Source of the DNA: Altererythrobacter sp.
Lineage (GTDB): Bacteria > Pseudomonadota > Alphaproteobacteria > Sphingomonadales > Sphingomonadaceae
Length of the DNA stretch: 47,190 nucleotides
Direction of reading: 5' to 3'
NCBI GenBank assembly: GCA_031178065.1
Contig: JAPSJS010000022.1
Coordinates: 1-47,190, forward strand
A program made the position numbers and the translations under genes. Below, in pieces: positions 14,750-23,878 of the stretch. Below the pieces are notes generated by a model, which searched no databases, was not told where the DNA came from, and was given only the letters and a program-made list of their open reading frames with translations. Numbering within the stretch: the first letter of the stretch is position 1; every line of letters starts with the position of its first letter.

Positions 14750-15952
14750 TTGCACATCCATCCTGACGCCCGGTCTGTAGTTCGCGCACTCGCGCCGGAC
14801 GAGCCGGTTATCATCAATCGCCCGCACGCCGCGGAGCGTGCAGCGCGTTTCTTCGTCGAGAAGTTCCCGGGCAAGTCGCTCTATGCGGTGAAGGCGAATC
14901 CTTCGCCCGACCTGCTGCAGGTCCTGTGGAATGGCGGCGTGACGCATTTCGACGTCGCTTCGATCGCGGAAGTGCGCCTGGTGCGCGCCATGCTGCCGCA
15001 GGCGACGCTGTGCTTCATGCATCCGGTGAAGACGCCGCGTGCGATTCGCGAGGCTTACTTCGAACACGGCGTGAAGACCTTCAGCCTCGACACGATCGAG
15101 GAGCTGGCCAAGATCGTCGAGGCGACTACCGCGGAGGATGGCACGCCCGCTGCCGACCTGCGGTTGCTGGTGCGCCTGCGCGTCTCGTCCGACTATTCCG
15201 AGCTCAGCCTTGCTTCCAAGTTCGGCGTCGATCTGGTCGACGCTGCGCCGCTGCTGCAGGCGACCCGCCAGCACTGCGACTGGCTGGGTGTGTGCTTCCA
15301 CGTCGGGAGCCAGGCGATGACGCCGTTCGCCTATGTCCAGGCGCTGGAGCGCGTACGCGCCGCGGTGGCCGAGGCGAGCGTGGTGATCGACGTGGTCGAT
15401 GTCGGCGGCGGCTTCCCCTCGGTCTATCCGGACATGGAGCCTCCGCCGCTGAAGGACTATTTCGAAGTCATCCACCGCCACTTCGAAAACCTGCCGATCG
15501 CCTATAACGCCGAGCTGTGGTGCGAGCCCGGCCGCGCGCTGTGCGCCGAGTATTCCTCGGTCGTTGTGCGGGTCGAAAAGCGCCGCGGGGACGAGCTCTA
15601 CATCAATGACGGAGCCTACGGCGCGCTGTTCGATGCGGCGCATGTCGACTGGCGCTTCCCGGTCTCGGCGCTGGAGGACGATCTGCGCGATCCGCCGCAG
15701 GAGTTCGCCTTCTACGGGCCGACCTGCGACGATGCCGATTACATGAAGGGCCCCTTCATGCTTCCCGGTGACATCCAGGCGGGCGATTATATCGAGATCG
15801 GCATGCTGGGTGCCTACGGCGCGGCGATGAAGACCGGCTTCAACGGCTTCGGCAATGCGCAGCAGATCGTGGTCGGCGACGAGCCGATGGCGAGCCTCTA
15901 CCGCGGCGACCGCGAGCGCCCGGTGACCGACAACGTGGTGAGCCTGCGCTGA
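14750..15952 (+). CDS. Ornithine/lysine (group IV, PLP) decarboxylase
   Basis: 400 residues if it starts at TTG 14750, where a GGGGG tract lies about 10 bases upstream; the frame is open to 14618 but those codons do not look conserved. Fold type III decarboxylase: PLP lysine in SLYAVKANPSPDLLQ, phosphate-side HVGSQ, glycine loop DVGGGFPSVYPDM, EPGRALCAEYSS, and catalytic Cys in FYGPTCDDADYMKG near the C-terminus, ending in GMLGAYGAAMKTGFNGFG. It converts ornithine to putrescine and/or lysine to cadaverine in the cytoplasm and can feed the triamine operon at 10461-13997. Specificity between ornithine and lysine cannot be settled by eye. Confidence 0.9.
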   Translation: MHIHPDARSVVRALAPDEPVIINRPHAAERAARFFVEKFPGKSLYAVKANPSPDLLQVLWNGGVTHFDVASIAEVRLVRAMLPQATLCFMHPVKTPRAIREAYFEHGVKTFSLDTIEELAKIVEATTAEDGTPAADLRLLVRLRVSSDYSELSLASKFGVDLVDAAPLLQATRQHCDWLGVCFHVGSQAMTPFAYVQALERVRAAVAEASVVIDVVDVGGGFPSVYPDMEPPPLKDYFEVIHRHFENLPIAYNAELWCEPGRALCAEYSSVVVRVEKRRGDELYINDGAYGALFDAAHVDWRFPVSALEDDLRDPPQEFAFYGPTCDDADYMKGPFMLPGDIQAGDYIEIGMLGAYGAAMKTGFNGFGNAQQIVVGDEPMASLYRGDRERPVTDNVVSLR

Positions 15953-15967
15953 GCAGGCCCCCTGTCT

Positions 15968-15995
15968 CCGCGCGACCGGCTACGGCCTCGCGCGG
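15968..15995. terminator. Strong hairpin between convergent genes
   Basis: CCGCGCGACCG (15968-15978), loop GCTA, CGG then a CC bulge, and TCGCGCGG (15988-15995). It lies just after the decarboxylase stop (15952) and overlaps the 3' end of the convergent cell wall hydrolase gene, so it could act in both directions. No clear T-run on either side. Confidence 0.5.
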
Positions 15996-17182
15996 GGAAG
16001 GCAGGCGCCCACGGGCGGGGAGGCGAAGATCCGGCAGTCGAAATAGATCGCCTCGGCATTGCCGTTCCGCGCCGGCAGGAAACTGAAGCGAAGCGCGCGG
16101 CGGGCTTCGCCGGTCAGCGGCAATTCGGCCGGAATCGCCGCGGCTTCGTCCCAACCGTAGACCTGACAATAGGCGTCACCCGGGCACAGGGCGCGGGCGC
16201 GCTCCACGAGCGTCTGCGGGGAATCGCCGCGTGCGACGAGCACGAAATGAACGCCGGGCGCGAGGACGCCCGGAGACACGTCCGGTGCGTCGGCTGCCTC
16301 GATCGGAGTCTCCTCCGACACGGCACCGCGCGATGCGGTGATCGTACGAACCGCCGTACCCTGGTCGGCAAGCCGGGGGAGGAGAAGGTCCACTGGCCGA
16401 TCGACCTCCTGTGCCGCTTTGCGCAGCCTTAGCGGGTCGGGTTCGCCGCCGGTGTAACGCGCCGACATCGCCGCGCTGCTCCCCCACCATCCGCGCCACC
16501 GGAAGAACAGGTGGGGGCCGACCGCCGCGATCTTGTCCAGCTCGCCGCTCCAGGCGGGATAGACGTAGTCGGCGTGATAGTGGGTCGCCGTACCGACCCG
16601 CGCGTGGACGTAACCGCCCAGCGCCTCCTCCGCCCGCTGCCGCGCCGCACGCCATAAGGTCTCGGAATAGCTGCGCGCGAGCGAGCCGTCGCAGGTGAAG
16701 GTGAATTGGCACCCCGTGGGCCGCTCCGAGCCCTGGAAGACCACGCCGCAGACCGTGCCGGCGAACGCCGGATGGCGCACGCGGTTGAGGATCACCTGCA
16801 TCACCGCGCGCTGGTCCGCTTCGCCGGCACCGGCCTCGGCCATCGCGGCGAGCGCGAGACAGTTGCGCGCCCGCACGCGGTCTGCGGAGCTGCCGCGAAA
16901 GACGAACGGGCGGGCGGCCACCGGATCGATGTCGGCAAAGGGAGCCGCGGCGTTGCGCGTGCGCGCATCCTCGGCAGGGAGCGTGGAGAGGATCGTGCCC
17001 TCGTCCTCGGCACTTGCGGGCAGGGCATCGAGCGGGGCCGATATGGTCGAGGGAACCAGCGGAGCGACAGGCCGATCGACTGCGCCGAACGCGGCCAGCG
17101 CTGCGAAGGCGAGCGCGAGAATAGCGGAGACCGCGTAGAGAGGCGCGTTCTCGCGCAACTGCCTGGATCGGCTGTCGTCCAT
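15980..17182 (-). CDS. Cell wall hydrolase, SleB-like (Hydrolase_2 domain)
   Basis: 400 residues. A single N-terminal membrane segment or uncleaved signal lies at about 14-36 (YAVSAILALAFAALAAFGAV). The SleB-type domain begins near residue 107: CLALAAMAEAGAGEADQRAV, then VILNRVRHPAFAGTVCGVVF and CQFTFTCDGSLAR, followed by ATHYHADYVYPAW, which are the family's conserved blocks. The glutamate usual in this first block (AxxxEaxxe) is present as AEAGAGE. A C-terminal extension of about 150 residues follows with no recognised domain. It would cut peptidoglycan in the periplasm. Confidence 0.85.
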   Translation of the reverse strand: MDDSRSRQLRENAPLYAVSAILALAFAALAAFGAVDRPVAPLVPSTISAPLDALPASAEDEGTILSTLPAEDARTRNAAAPFADIDPVAARPFVFRGSSADRVRARNCLALAAMAEAGAGEADQRAVMQVILNRVRHPAFAGTVCGVVFQGSERPTGCQFTFTCDGSLARSYSETLWRAARQRAEEALGGYVHARVGTATHYHADYVYPAWSGELDKIAAVGPHLFFRWRGWWGSSAAMSARYTGGEPDPLRLRKAAQEVDRPVDLLLPRLADQGTAVRTITASRGAVSEETPIEAADAPDVSPGVLAPGVHFVLVARGDSPQTLVERARALCPGDAYCQVYGWDEAAAIPAELPLTGEARRALRFSFLPARNGNAEAIYFDCRIFASPPVGACLPRARP

Positions 17183-17226
17183 TGCCGCTATCTAGCGTCA
17201 CAGGCGGCGGTGACCAGCGGCAGCGC

Positions 17227-18447
17227 TCAGGCTGCCTGCGCGAGTTCCAGCTCGAGCCGGTCCCAGATCTCTACCAGTGCGGTGGCCAGATCGTCCATCA
17301 TCGCTTCGGTATGCGTGGGGCCGGGGGTGAAGCGCAGCCGCTCGGTGCCGCGCGGCACGGTCGGGAAATTGATCGGCTGCACATAGGCGCCGTATTCCGC
17401 GAGCAGGATGTCGCTGATCTTCTTCGCGCGCACAGGATCGCCGACCATGAGCGGCACGATATGCGTCTGGCTCGGCATGACCGGCAGGCCGGCAGCGGCG
17501 AACTTCGCCTTGAGCAGCGCGGCGTTGCGCTGCTGCGCCTCACGCTCCTCGTTCGATTCCTTGAGGTGCCGCACGGCCGCGAGCACGCCGGCCACGAGAA
17601 CGGGGCTGAGCGAAGTCGTGAAGATGAACCCGGGCGCATAGCTGCGGATGCAGTCGATCACGCGCGTGTCGGCCGCGATATAGCCGCCCATGACGCCGAA
17701 CGCCTTGCCCAGCGTGCCTTCGATGATGTCGATCCGGTGCGCGGCCTCGTCACGCTCCGAAATCCCGCCGCCGCGCTGGCCGTACATGCCGACGGCGTGG
17801 ACCTCGTCGATATAGGTCAGCGCGTTGTATTTCTCGGCAAGGTCGCAGATCGCGTGGATCGGGGCGATGTCGGCGTCCATCGAGTAGACGCTCTCGAACG
17901 CGACCAGCTTGGGCGTCTCGGGCGCTTCGGCGGCGAGCAGCTCTTCCAGATGCTCGAGATCGTTGTGCCGGAACACGCGCTTCTCGCAGCCCGAGTTGCG
18001 AATGCCGGCGATCATGCTCGCATGGTTGAGCTCGTCGGAGAAGATTACGCAGCCCGGCAGCAGCTTGGCCAGGGTGGAGAGCGTCGCGTCGTTGGAGACG
18101 TAGCCGCTGGTGAACAGCAGCGCGCCGTCCTTGCCGTGCAGGTCGGCCAGCTCGCGTTCCAGCTGGACGTGAAAGTGCGTGTTGCCGCCGATGTTGCGCG
18201 TGCCGCCGGATCCGGCGCCGACGTCGTGCAGCGCCTCTTCCATCGCGGCGATGACTTTCGGGTGCTGGCCCATCGAAAGGTAGTCGTTCGAGCACCAGAC
18301 GGTGATTGGCTTCGGCCCATTGTGCCCGGCGAAGCAGCGTGCGTTGGGGAACGTGCCCTTGTTACGCATGATATCGATGAAGACGCGGTAGCGGCCTTCA
18401 GAGTGCAGGCGGTCGATCGCCTGATCGAAGATCTGATTGTAATTCAT
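17227..18447 (-). CDS. hemA: 5-aminolevulinate synthase
   Basis: 406 residues from ATG 18445-18447. PLP enzyme of the alpha-oxoamine synthase family that joins glycine and succinyl-CoA to give 5-aminolevulinate, the first step of haem synthesis in alphaproteobacteria. Typical blocks: [78 protein letters not shown] and the PLP lysine in [15 protein letters not shown] (Lys 248). A palindromic box that also occurs before nuoA lies 85 bases upstream. Firm call. Confidence 0.95.
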   Translation of the reverse strand: MNYNQIFDQAIDRLHSEGRYRVFIDIMRNKGTFPNARCFAGHNGPKPITVWCSNDYLSMGQHPKVIAAMEEALHDVGAGSGGTRNIGGNTHFHVQLERELADLHGKDGALLFTSGYVSNDATLSTLAKLLPGCVIFSDELNHASMIAGIRNSGCEKRVFRHNDLEHLEELLAAEAPETPKLVAFESVYSMDADIAPIHAICDLAEKYNALTYIDEVHAVGMYGQRGGGISERDEAAHRIDIIEGTLGKAFGVMGGYIAADTRVIDCIRSYAPGFIFTTSLSPVLVAGVLAAVRHLKESNEEREAQQRNAALLKAKFAAAGLPVMPSQTHIVPLMVGDPVRAKKISDILLAEYGAYVQPINFPTVPRGTERLRFTPGPTHTEAMMDDLATALVEIWDRLELELAQAA

Positions 18448-18531
18448 CGCACGCTCGCGCCTCGCCGTCCGGTCCCGGCCGTTCCGGGCCGGCATTTAGG
18501 CCGCCCGCGCCCGTATTTCCACCGCGATCTT

Positions 18532-18546
18532 TGCGAGCGATTCGCA
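18532..18546 (-). promoter_or_regulatory. Fur/Irr-like palindromic box upstream of hemA
   Basis: Read on the minus strand the site is TGCGAATCGCTCGCA, one base different from TGCGAATCGTTCGCA at 41638-41652 before nuoA. It lies 85 bases upstream of the hemA start and just beyond the murI stop. The arms resemble alphaproteobacterial iron-regulator boxes; the regulator is not proven. Confidence 0.5.
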
Positions 18547-18547
18547 G

Positions 18548-19342
18548 CTAGAACTTCTCCAGACGCTCGATCCCGCAGGCGCGAAATGCCTGGGCAAGCG
18601 GCTCGAATTCGTCGAGCGGTCCTGTGGTCACGGCGCGATCCGGCTTTCTCCGCGCGATTGGCTGCCCCGCAACGAGGTGTGCGATCCGGCGCGCGATGCC
18701 CTGGGCGCCGTCGATGAATTTCACCTCCGCACCGAACGCTTCTCCCAACTCCGCCCGCAAAAGAGGGAAATGGGTGCAGGCGAGCACGACGGTGTCGATC
18801 TCGCCCCCGCCGGGCTGCATGCGAAGCCCCGCCACGGCCTCGTCGATCGCGGCGGGGGTGACCGCACGCCCCCGCAGCTTGGCCTCCGCCGCCTCGACCA
18901 GACCGGGTGCGGCGTGGCGCAGCAGCGTCTTCCCGTCAGCGAACTGCGATTCGAGATTATCGACATAGGCCTGGCGGATCGTCGCCGCCGTGCCGAGCAG
19001 CCCGATCGTGCCGCTGCGTGTCGCGCTCGCCGCGGGTTTGATCGCGGGTACCGTACCGACGATCGGGATCTCCAGCACCTCGCGCACCATGCCGAGCGCG
19101 ATCGTACTCGCGGTGTTGCAGGCGATGCAGATCAGCCGCGGATTCCAGCGCTCCGCCATCCGCCCGAGCAACCCGCAGACGCGCGCCGCGACATCGGCCT
19201 CGCTCTTGGTGCCATAAGGCAGGCCCGCGAGATCCGCCGCATAGATCACGGGCACGCCAGGCAGCGTCTTGCGCATCTCCGCGAGCACGCTGAGTCCGCC
19301 AACGCCGGAATCGAACAGCAGGATGGGGGATGAATCGTCCAA
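18548..19342 (-). CDS. murI: Glutamate racemase
   Basis: 264 residues, standard length. Cofactor-independent racemase that supplies D-glutamate for peptidoglycan. Conserved FDSGVGGLSVL at the N-terminus (Asp 11, Ser 12), PYGTKS, first catalytic cysteine in IACNTAST (Cys 75) and the second in VLACTHFPLLRAEL. Where most members have a YFAD or YLAD stretch this one has YAAD. It is divergent from plsY. The gene is upstream of hemA on the same strand, separated by 100 bases that hold the box at 18532. Confidence 0.94.
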   Translation of the reverse strand: MDDSSPILLFDSGVGGLSVLAEMRKTLPGVPVIYAADLAGLPYGTKSEADVAARVCGLLGRMAERWNPRLICIACNTASTIALGMVREVLEIPIVGTVPAIKPAASATRSGTIGLLGTAATIRQAYVDNLESQFADGKTLLRHAAPGLVEAAEAKLRGRAVTPAAIDEAVAGLRMQPGGGEIDTVVLACTHFPLLRAELGEAFGAEVKFIDGAQGIARRIAHLVAGQPIARRKPDRAVTTGPLDEFEPLAQAFRACGIERLEKF

Positions 19343-19354
19343 GGAACCATTTCC

Positions 19355-19438
19355 GTTCGGGCTGCGCTTGTCGAAGCCCCGCTTTTTCTTCTAGCGCCGT
19401 AGAAGAGAGAACGGCCCTTCGACAAGCTCGGGGCGAAC
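19355..19438. repeat. Nested inverted repeat (sphingomonad REP-like element)
   Basis: Outer arms: GCTTGTCGAAG (19366-19376) and CTTCGACAAGC (19417-19427), with GTTCG (19355) and CGAAC (19434) further out. Inner arms: TCTTCTA (19387-19393) and TAGAAGA (19400-19406) around GCGCCG. The words CTTCGACAAGCTC and GCTTGTCGAAG are common dispersed repeats in Sphingomonadales genomes. It fills most of the divergent murI-plsY gap (19343-19471). Confidence 0.7.
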
Positions 19439-19471
19439 GGTTATCTGCTGCTGAAAGGGAGGGGCGCTGCC

Positions 19472-20095
19472 ATGGACGTGACCACCGATACCTTGCTTGC
19501 CGCGCTGCTCGGCTACTTGTGCGGCTCAATCCCGTTCGGGCTGATCCTCGCGCGGCTCGCCGGGTTGGGCGACGTGCGCAAGATCGGCAGCGGCAATATC
19601 GGCGCGACCAACGTGCTGCGCACCGGCAACAAGGCGGTCGCTGCGGCCACCCTGCTGCTCGACCTCGCCAAGGGGCTCGTGGCGGTGCTGCTCGCCGCGC
19701 ACCTGCTCACCGGGCCGAGCGAGATGCCCGGCGCTGCCTTAGGTCCGGCACCCGTTGCTGCGGTGTTTGCCGTGCTCGGCCACTGCTTCCCCGTCTGGCT
19801 CGGGTTCAAGGGGGGGAAGGGCGTTGCGACCAACGCCGGCGTCAGCTTCGGCCTCGCCTGGCCGATCGGGCTTGCCTACGCCCTCGTCTGGCTCGGGGTT
19901 CTGGGGCTGAGCCGGATCAGCTCGCTCGCGGGGATGAGCGCAGTCGTGGCCGCGGTCATCGTCGCCGCGGTGTTCGGTCACACGGCCTACGTCCCTGCGC
20001 TGGTGCTGATCGCGCTGATCGTGATCTGGCTCCACCGCGAGAACCTCAAGCGTCTGGCGAACGGCACGGAGCCGAAGGTCGGCTCCAAGGGGTGA
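19472..20095 (+). CDS. plsY: Glycerol-3-phosphate acyltransferase (acyl-phosphate dependent)
   Basis: 207 residues, integral inner-membrane protein with about five hydrophobic segments. PlsY motifs: GSIPFGLILARLAG, KIGSGNIGATNVLRTGNK (motif 1), GHCFPVWLGFKGGKGVATNA (motif 2) and the C-terminal WLHRENLKRLANGTE block. It transfers the acyl group from acyl-phosphate to glycerol 3-phosphate, the first acylation in phospholipid synthesis. The gene for the DNA-processing protein follows 31 bases later. Confidence 0.94.
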   Translation: MDVTTDTLLAALLGYLCGSIPFGLILARLAGLGDVRKIGSGNIGATNVLRTGNKAVAAATLLLDLAKGLVAVLLAAHLLTGPSEMPGAALGPAPVAAVFAVLGHCFPVWLGFKGGKGVATNAGVSFGLAWPIGLAYALVWLGVLGLSRISSLAGMSAVVAAVIVAAVFGHTAYVPALVLIALIVIWLHRENLKRLANGTEPKVGSKG

Positions 20096-20126
20096 GCCGG
20101 TTTCCCATTCCGCCGAGACGTCGCGC

Positions 20127-21230
20127 GTGAGTGAAACCGCTCCGCTTTCGCAGCCCGAGGCATTCGCGCGCATCCGGCTGCTGCGATCGCCCAACGTCGG
20201 GCCGGTCTCATACGCCCATCTGCTTCAGCGATACGGCAGTGCCGAAGCCGCGCTCGAGGCGCTGCCCGATCTCGGCCGGCGCGGCGGACGCGACTACCGC
20301 GCGGCGCCGATCGAGCGGATCGAGCGTGAAGTGGAAGCGGTGCGTGCCGCCGGTGCGCGGTATCTGTTCCACGACCAGCACGATTATCCGCCGCTTCTGG
20401 CGGAGATCGAAAGCGCGCCGCCGATCCTGACCTTCCGGGGTGACCTTGCCCTGGCCGCACGGCCCTGCGTCGCCATGGTCGGCGCGCGCAATGCCTCGGC
20501 CGCGGCGGTCAAGCTGGCGCGCGACTTCGCCGCGGCCTTGGCGGAGGCGGGGTTCGTCGTCGTTTCCGGTCTCGCCCGTGGCATCGACGGCGCCGCCCAC
20601 CGAGGCGCGCTGCCTGCGACGGTTGGCGTGATCGCAAGCGGCATCGACATCGCCTATCCGCCCCAGCACGCCGAGCTGCAGGATGACATCGCGAGCACAG
20701 GCCTGCTCCTTGCCGAGCAGCCGCCGGGCACCGAACCCCGCGGCAGCCATTTCCCGAGCCGCAACCGCATCATCTCAGGGCTCGCAGCGGGAACGCTGGT
20801 GGTGGAAGCGGCGCCCAAGTCCGGCTCGCTGATCACCGCGCGCCTTGCGGGGGAGGCTGGGCGCGAGGTCATGGCGATCCCGGGCAGCCCGCTCGATGCG
20901 CGCTCGCAAGGATGCAATCAGTTGATCCGCGACGGCGCGGTCCTGATCCAGGCGCCGGAGGACGCGATCGAGCTGCTCAGCGGCTTCGACGGCACCCCGC
21001 GCTCCACCTTCCGCGAAGCCGCTCGGGGGTACGACTACGCGCCCGACGAACTGGACCATGCCGAACCGGCCGACATCTCCGGCCTGCTGACGACCGCTCC
21101 GGTACCGGTAGACGAACTGATCCGCCAATCGGGCGCCGGCTCGTCAGCCGTGCAGATGGCCCTGCTGGAACTTGAAATCGCCGGTCGTTTGCAGCGACAC
21201 GCGGGCGGGCGGGTCTCGCTGGCCGGCTAG
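20127..21230 (+). CDS. dprA: DNA-processing protein DprA (single-strand DNA uptake/RecA loader)
   Basis: 367 residues from GTG 20127. A SAM-like N-terminal helical region (about 8-75) is followed by the Rossmann-like DprA core: MVGARNASAAAVKLARDFA, VSGLARGIDGAAHRGAL, VIASGIDIAYPPQHAEL, FPSRNRIISGLAAGTLVVEA and SGSLITARLAGEAGREVMAI. The C-terminal winged helix (PVPVDELIRQSGAGSSAVQM) ends the protein. DprA protects incoming single-stranded DNA and loads RecA during natural transformation. A plsY-dprA-topA order is common in alphaproteobacteria. Confidence 0.93.
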   Translation: MSETAPLSQPEAFARIRLLRSPNVGPVSYAHLLQRYGSAEAALEALPDLGRRGGRDYRAAPIERIEREVEAVRAAGARYLFHDQHDYPPLLAEIESAPPILTFRGDLALAARPCVAMVGARNASAAAVKLARDFAAALAEAGFVVVSGLARGIDGAAHRGALPATVGVIASGIDIAYPPQHAELQDDIASTGLLLAEQPPGTEPRGSHFPSRNRIISGLAAGTLVVEAAPKSGSLITARLAGEAGREVMAIPGSPLDARSQGCNQLIRDGAVLIQAPEDAIELLSGFDGTPRSTFREAARGYDYAPDELDHAEPADISGLLTTAPVPVDELIRQSGAGSSAVQMALLELEIAGRLQRHAGGRVSLAG

Positions 21231-21317
21231 CGCACCGCCCACAATCTCACTTGACGGGGGCGAGCCGCCGTCCCCACCCTCGCGCACGTACACACGTAAG
21301 GGACCGTCTCCAACTCC

Positions 21318-23876
21318 ATGCAGCTTGTTATCGTCGAATCGCCGGCCAAGGCGAAGACCATCGAGAAATACCTGGGCAAGGACTTCAAGGTCCTCGCCTC
21401 CTACGGTCACGTCCGCGACCTGCCGCCCAAGGATGGCAGCGTGCGGCCGGACGAGGACTTCGCGATGGATTGGGAACTTTATCGCGACAAGCAGAGCCGC
21501 TTCAAGGAAATCGCCGACGCGGCGAAGAAGGCCGACCGGCTCGTGCTCGCGACCGACCCCGACCGCGAAGGAGAGGCGATTTCGTGGCACGTGCGCGAGC
21601 TTCTGGCCAAGCGCAAGGTGCTGCCGGCGAAGGTCGACCGGGTCACCTTCAACGCAATCACCAAACCGGCGGTGACCGAGGCGATGGCGCATCCGCGCGA
21701 TCTCGATAACGATCTCGTCGATGCCTACCTCGCGCGGCGCGCGCTCGACTATCTCTACGGCTTCACGCTCTCGCCGGTACTCTGGCGCCGCCTGCCGGGA
21801 GCCAAGAGCGCGGGCCGCGTGCAGTCGGTCGCGCTGCGGCTGATCGTTGACCGCGAGCGGGAAATCGAGGCCTTCCGCGCGCAGGAGTACTGGTCCGTCG
21901 TTGCGAAGCTGGAGCAGGACGGCACCGAATTCGACGCGCGCCTCGTCAAGTACGATGGCAAGAAGCTCGACAAGCTGACCCTCGGAGACGAGGGCAGCGC
22001 GATGGCGGCCAAGGCCGCGGTCGAGCAGGGCCGCTTCACGGTCGAGGAGATCGAGACCAAGCCGCTGACGCGCAATCCGGCGCCGCCGTTCACCACCTCG
22101 ACGCTGCAGCAGGAGGCCGCGCGCAAGCTCGGCTTTTCCGCCAGCCATACGATGCGGCTTGCGCAGTCGCTCTACGAAGCCGGCGCGATTACCTACATGC
22201 GGACCGACGGCGTGCAGATGGACGGCAGCGCCATCAGCGCCGCGCGCAAGGCCATCGCGGATCGCTACGACGGGCACTACATCCCGGAAAAGCCACGCCA
22301 TTACAGCACCAAGGCGAAGAATGCTCAGGAAGCGCACGAGGCGATTCGCCCGACCGATTTCTCGCGCGACCGCGCGGCGTCGGGGGACGAGGGCAAGCTC
22401 TACGATCTGATCTTCAAGCGCGCGATGGCCAGCCAGATGGCCGCCGCGCGGCTCGAGCGCACGACTGTTACCCTGCGAGACGGGACCGGCAAGAACGAAC
22501 TGCGCGCGACCGGGCAGGTGGTGAAGTTCCCGGGCTTCTTCGCGGTCTACCAGGAAGGCTTCGACGACAAGGACAGCGAAGACGACGAGGGTCTGCTGCC
22601 TGTCATGCACAAGGGCGACAGCCCGGTGAAGAAGAGCGTCAATGCCAACCAGCACTTCACGCAGCCGCCGCCCCGCTTCTCCGAGGCGTCGCTGGTCAAG
22701 CGGCTCGAGGAGCTCGGCATCGGCCGGCCGTCGACATATGCATCGACGATCCAGACATTGCGCGACCGCGAATATGTTCGGATGGAGAAAAACCGTTTCT
22801 TTGCAGAGGAATCGGGCCGGCTCCTGACCGCGTTTCTGGAGCGCTTCTTCGAACGCTACGTGGCCTACGATTTCACCGCCGGGATGGAGGACGAACTCGA
22901 CGAGGTCTCGGGCGGGCGCGAGGAATGGAAGGCGCTGCTCACCCAGTTCTGGCGCGACTTCAAACCGAAGACCGAAGAAGTGATGGAGCGCAAGCCTTCG
23001 GAAGTGACCGAAGCGCTCGACGATTTCCTGTCCGACTACCTCTTTCCGCCGCGCGCCGACGGCAAGGACCCGCGCACCTGCCCCCTGTGTGAGGCAGAGG
23101 GACGCTCCGGCGGCCGGCTCGCGCTGCGCGGCGGGCGTTACGGCGCGTTCGTCGCCTGCGCCAACTATCCCGAGTGCAAGTTCACCCGCCGCTTTGCGCA
23201 ACCGGGTGACGACGGGGAAGCCGCGGCCGATGACGGCGTGCTCGGCAAGCATCCCGAAACGGGCGAGGACATCCACCGTAAGACTGGTCGCTTCGGCCCC
23301 TACGTCCAGATGGGCGAGGGCAAGGACGCCAAGCGCGCGAGCATTCCCAAGGACCTGCCGGACTTCGACCTCGAATGGGCGATCAAGCTGCTCGAACTGC
23401 CCCGCATCGTGGGAACACATCCCGAAACGGAGCAGGACATCGAAGCGAATATTGGGCGTTACGGTCCGTACCTGCGCCATGACGGCAAGTACGCGAAGCT
23501 GTCTTCGACCCGCGACGTGTTCGAAACCGGCATGAATGCGGCCGTCGCGGCGCTCGCCGAAGCCGGCAACCGCAAGGGCGGCACGCGTGCCAAGGCGGAG
23601 CCGATCAAGACCCTCGGCGCTCACCCGACCAGCGGCGGCGAGATCAAGGTCATGCCGGGCCGCTACGGCCCCTACGTCACCGACGGCACGACCAATGCCA
23701 CGATCCCGAAAGACCTGAAGCCCGAGGACGTCACCGAAGCGCAGGCGATCGAACTCATCGATGCCCGGGCGGCAAAGGGTCCGGCGAAGAAGAAGAAGGG
23801 CGGACGAAAGGCAGCGCCGAAGAAGAAACCTGCCGCGAAGAAGAAGGCCGCACCGAAGAAGGAGGCTGCGAAATAG
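21318..23876 (+). CDS. topA: DNA topoisomerase I (type IA)
   Basis: 852 residues. Toprim domain: MQLVIVESPAKAKTIEKYLG at the N-terminus and DRLVLATDPDREGEAISWHV with the metal-binding acids. SAGRVQSVALRLIVDRE and the active-site tyrosine block AITYMRTDGVQM follow, then GIGRPSTYASTIQTL. Near 590 there is a zinc-ribbon-like CPLCEAEG...CANYPEC. Three C-terminal topoisomerase repeats follow (GKHPETGEDI, GTHPETEQDI, GAHPTSGGEI, each ending GRFGPYV or GRYGPY). The tail is rich in Lys, Ala and Pro (from about residue 815), a DNA-binding tail. It relaxes negative supercoils. Firm call. Confidence 0.96.
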   Translation: MQLVIVESPAKAKTIEKYLGKDFKVLASYGHVRDLPPKDGSVRPDEDFAMDWELYRDKQSRFKEIADAAKKADRLVLATDPDREGEAISWHVRELLAKRKVLPAKVDRVTFNAITKPAVTEAMAHPRDLDNDLVDAYLARRALDYLYGFTLSPVLWRRLPGAKSAGRVQSVALRLIVDREREIEAFRAQEYWSVVAKLEQDGTEFDARLVKYDGKKLDKLTLGDEGSAMAAKAAVEQGRFTVEEIETKPLTRNPAPPFTTSTLQQEAARKLGFSASHTMRLAQSLYEAGAITYMRTDGVQMDGSAISAARKAIADRYDGHYIPEKPRHYSTKAKNAQEAHEAIRPTDFSRDRAASGDEGKLYDLIFKRAMASQMAAARLERTTVTLRDGTGKNELRATGQVVKFPGFFAVYQEGFDDKDSEDDEGLLPVMHKGDSPVKKSVNANQHFTQPPPRFSEASLVKRLEELGIGRPSTYASTIQTLRDREYVRMEKNRFFAEESGRLLTAFLERFFERYVAYDFTAGMEDELDEVSGGREEWKALLTQFWRDFKPKTEEVMERKPSEVTEALDDFLSDYLFPPRADGKDPRTCPLCEAEGRSGGRLALRGGRYGAFVACANYPECKFTRRFAQPGDDGEAAADDGVLGKHPETGEDIHRKTGRFGPYVQMGEGKDAKRASIPKDLPDFDLEWAIKLLELPRIVGTHPETEQDIEANIGRYGPYLRHDGKYAKLSSTRDVFETGMNAAVAALAEAGNRKGGTRAKAEPIKTLGAHPTSGGEIKVMPGRYGPYVTDGTTNATIPKDLKPEDVTEAQAIELIDARAAKGPAKKKKGGRKAAPKKKPAAKKKAAPKKEAAK

Positions 23877-23878
23877 GC

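Noticed and set aside
21144-23624. Open frame of 826 codons on the minus strand across topA
   Set aside because: It runs exactly antisense to the conserved topA reading, has no family motifs and lacks a ribosome site; long antisense frames are expected at this GC content.
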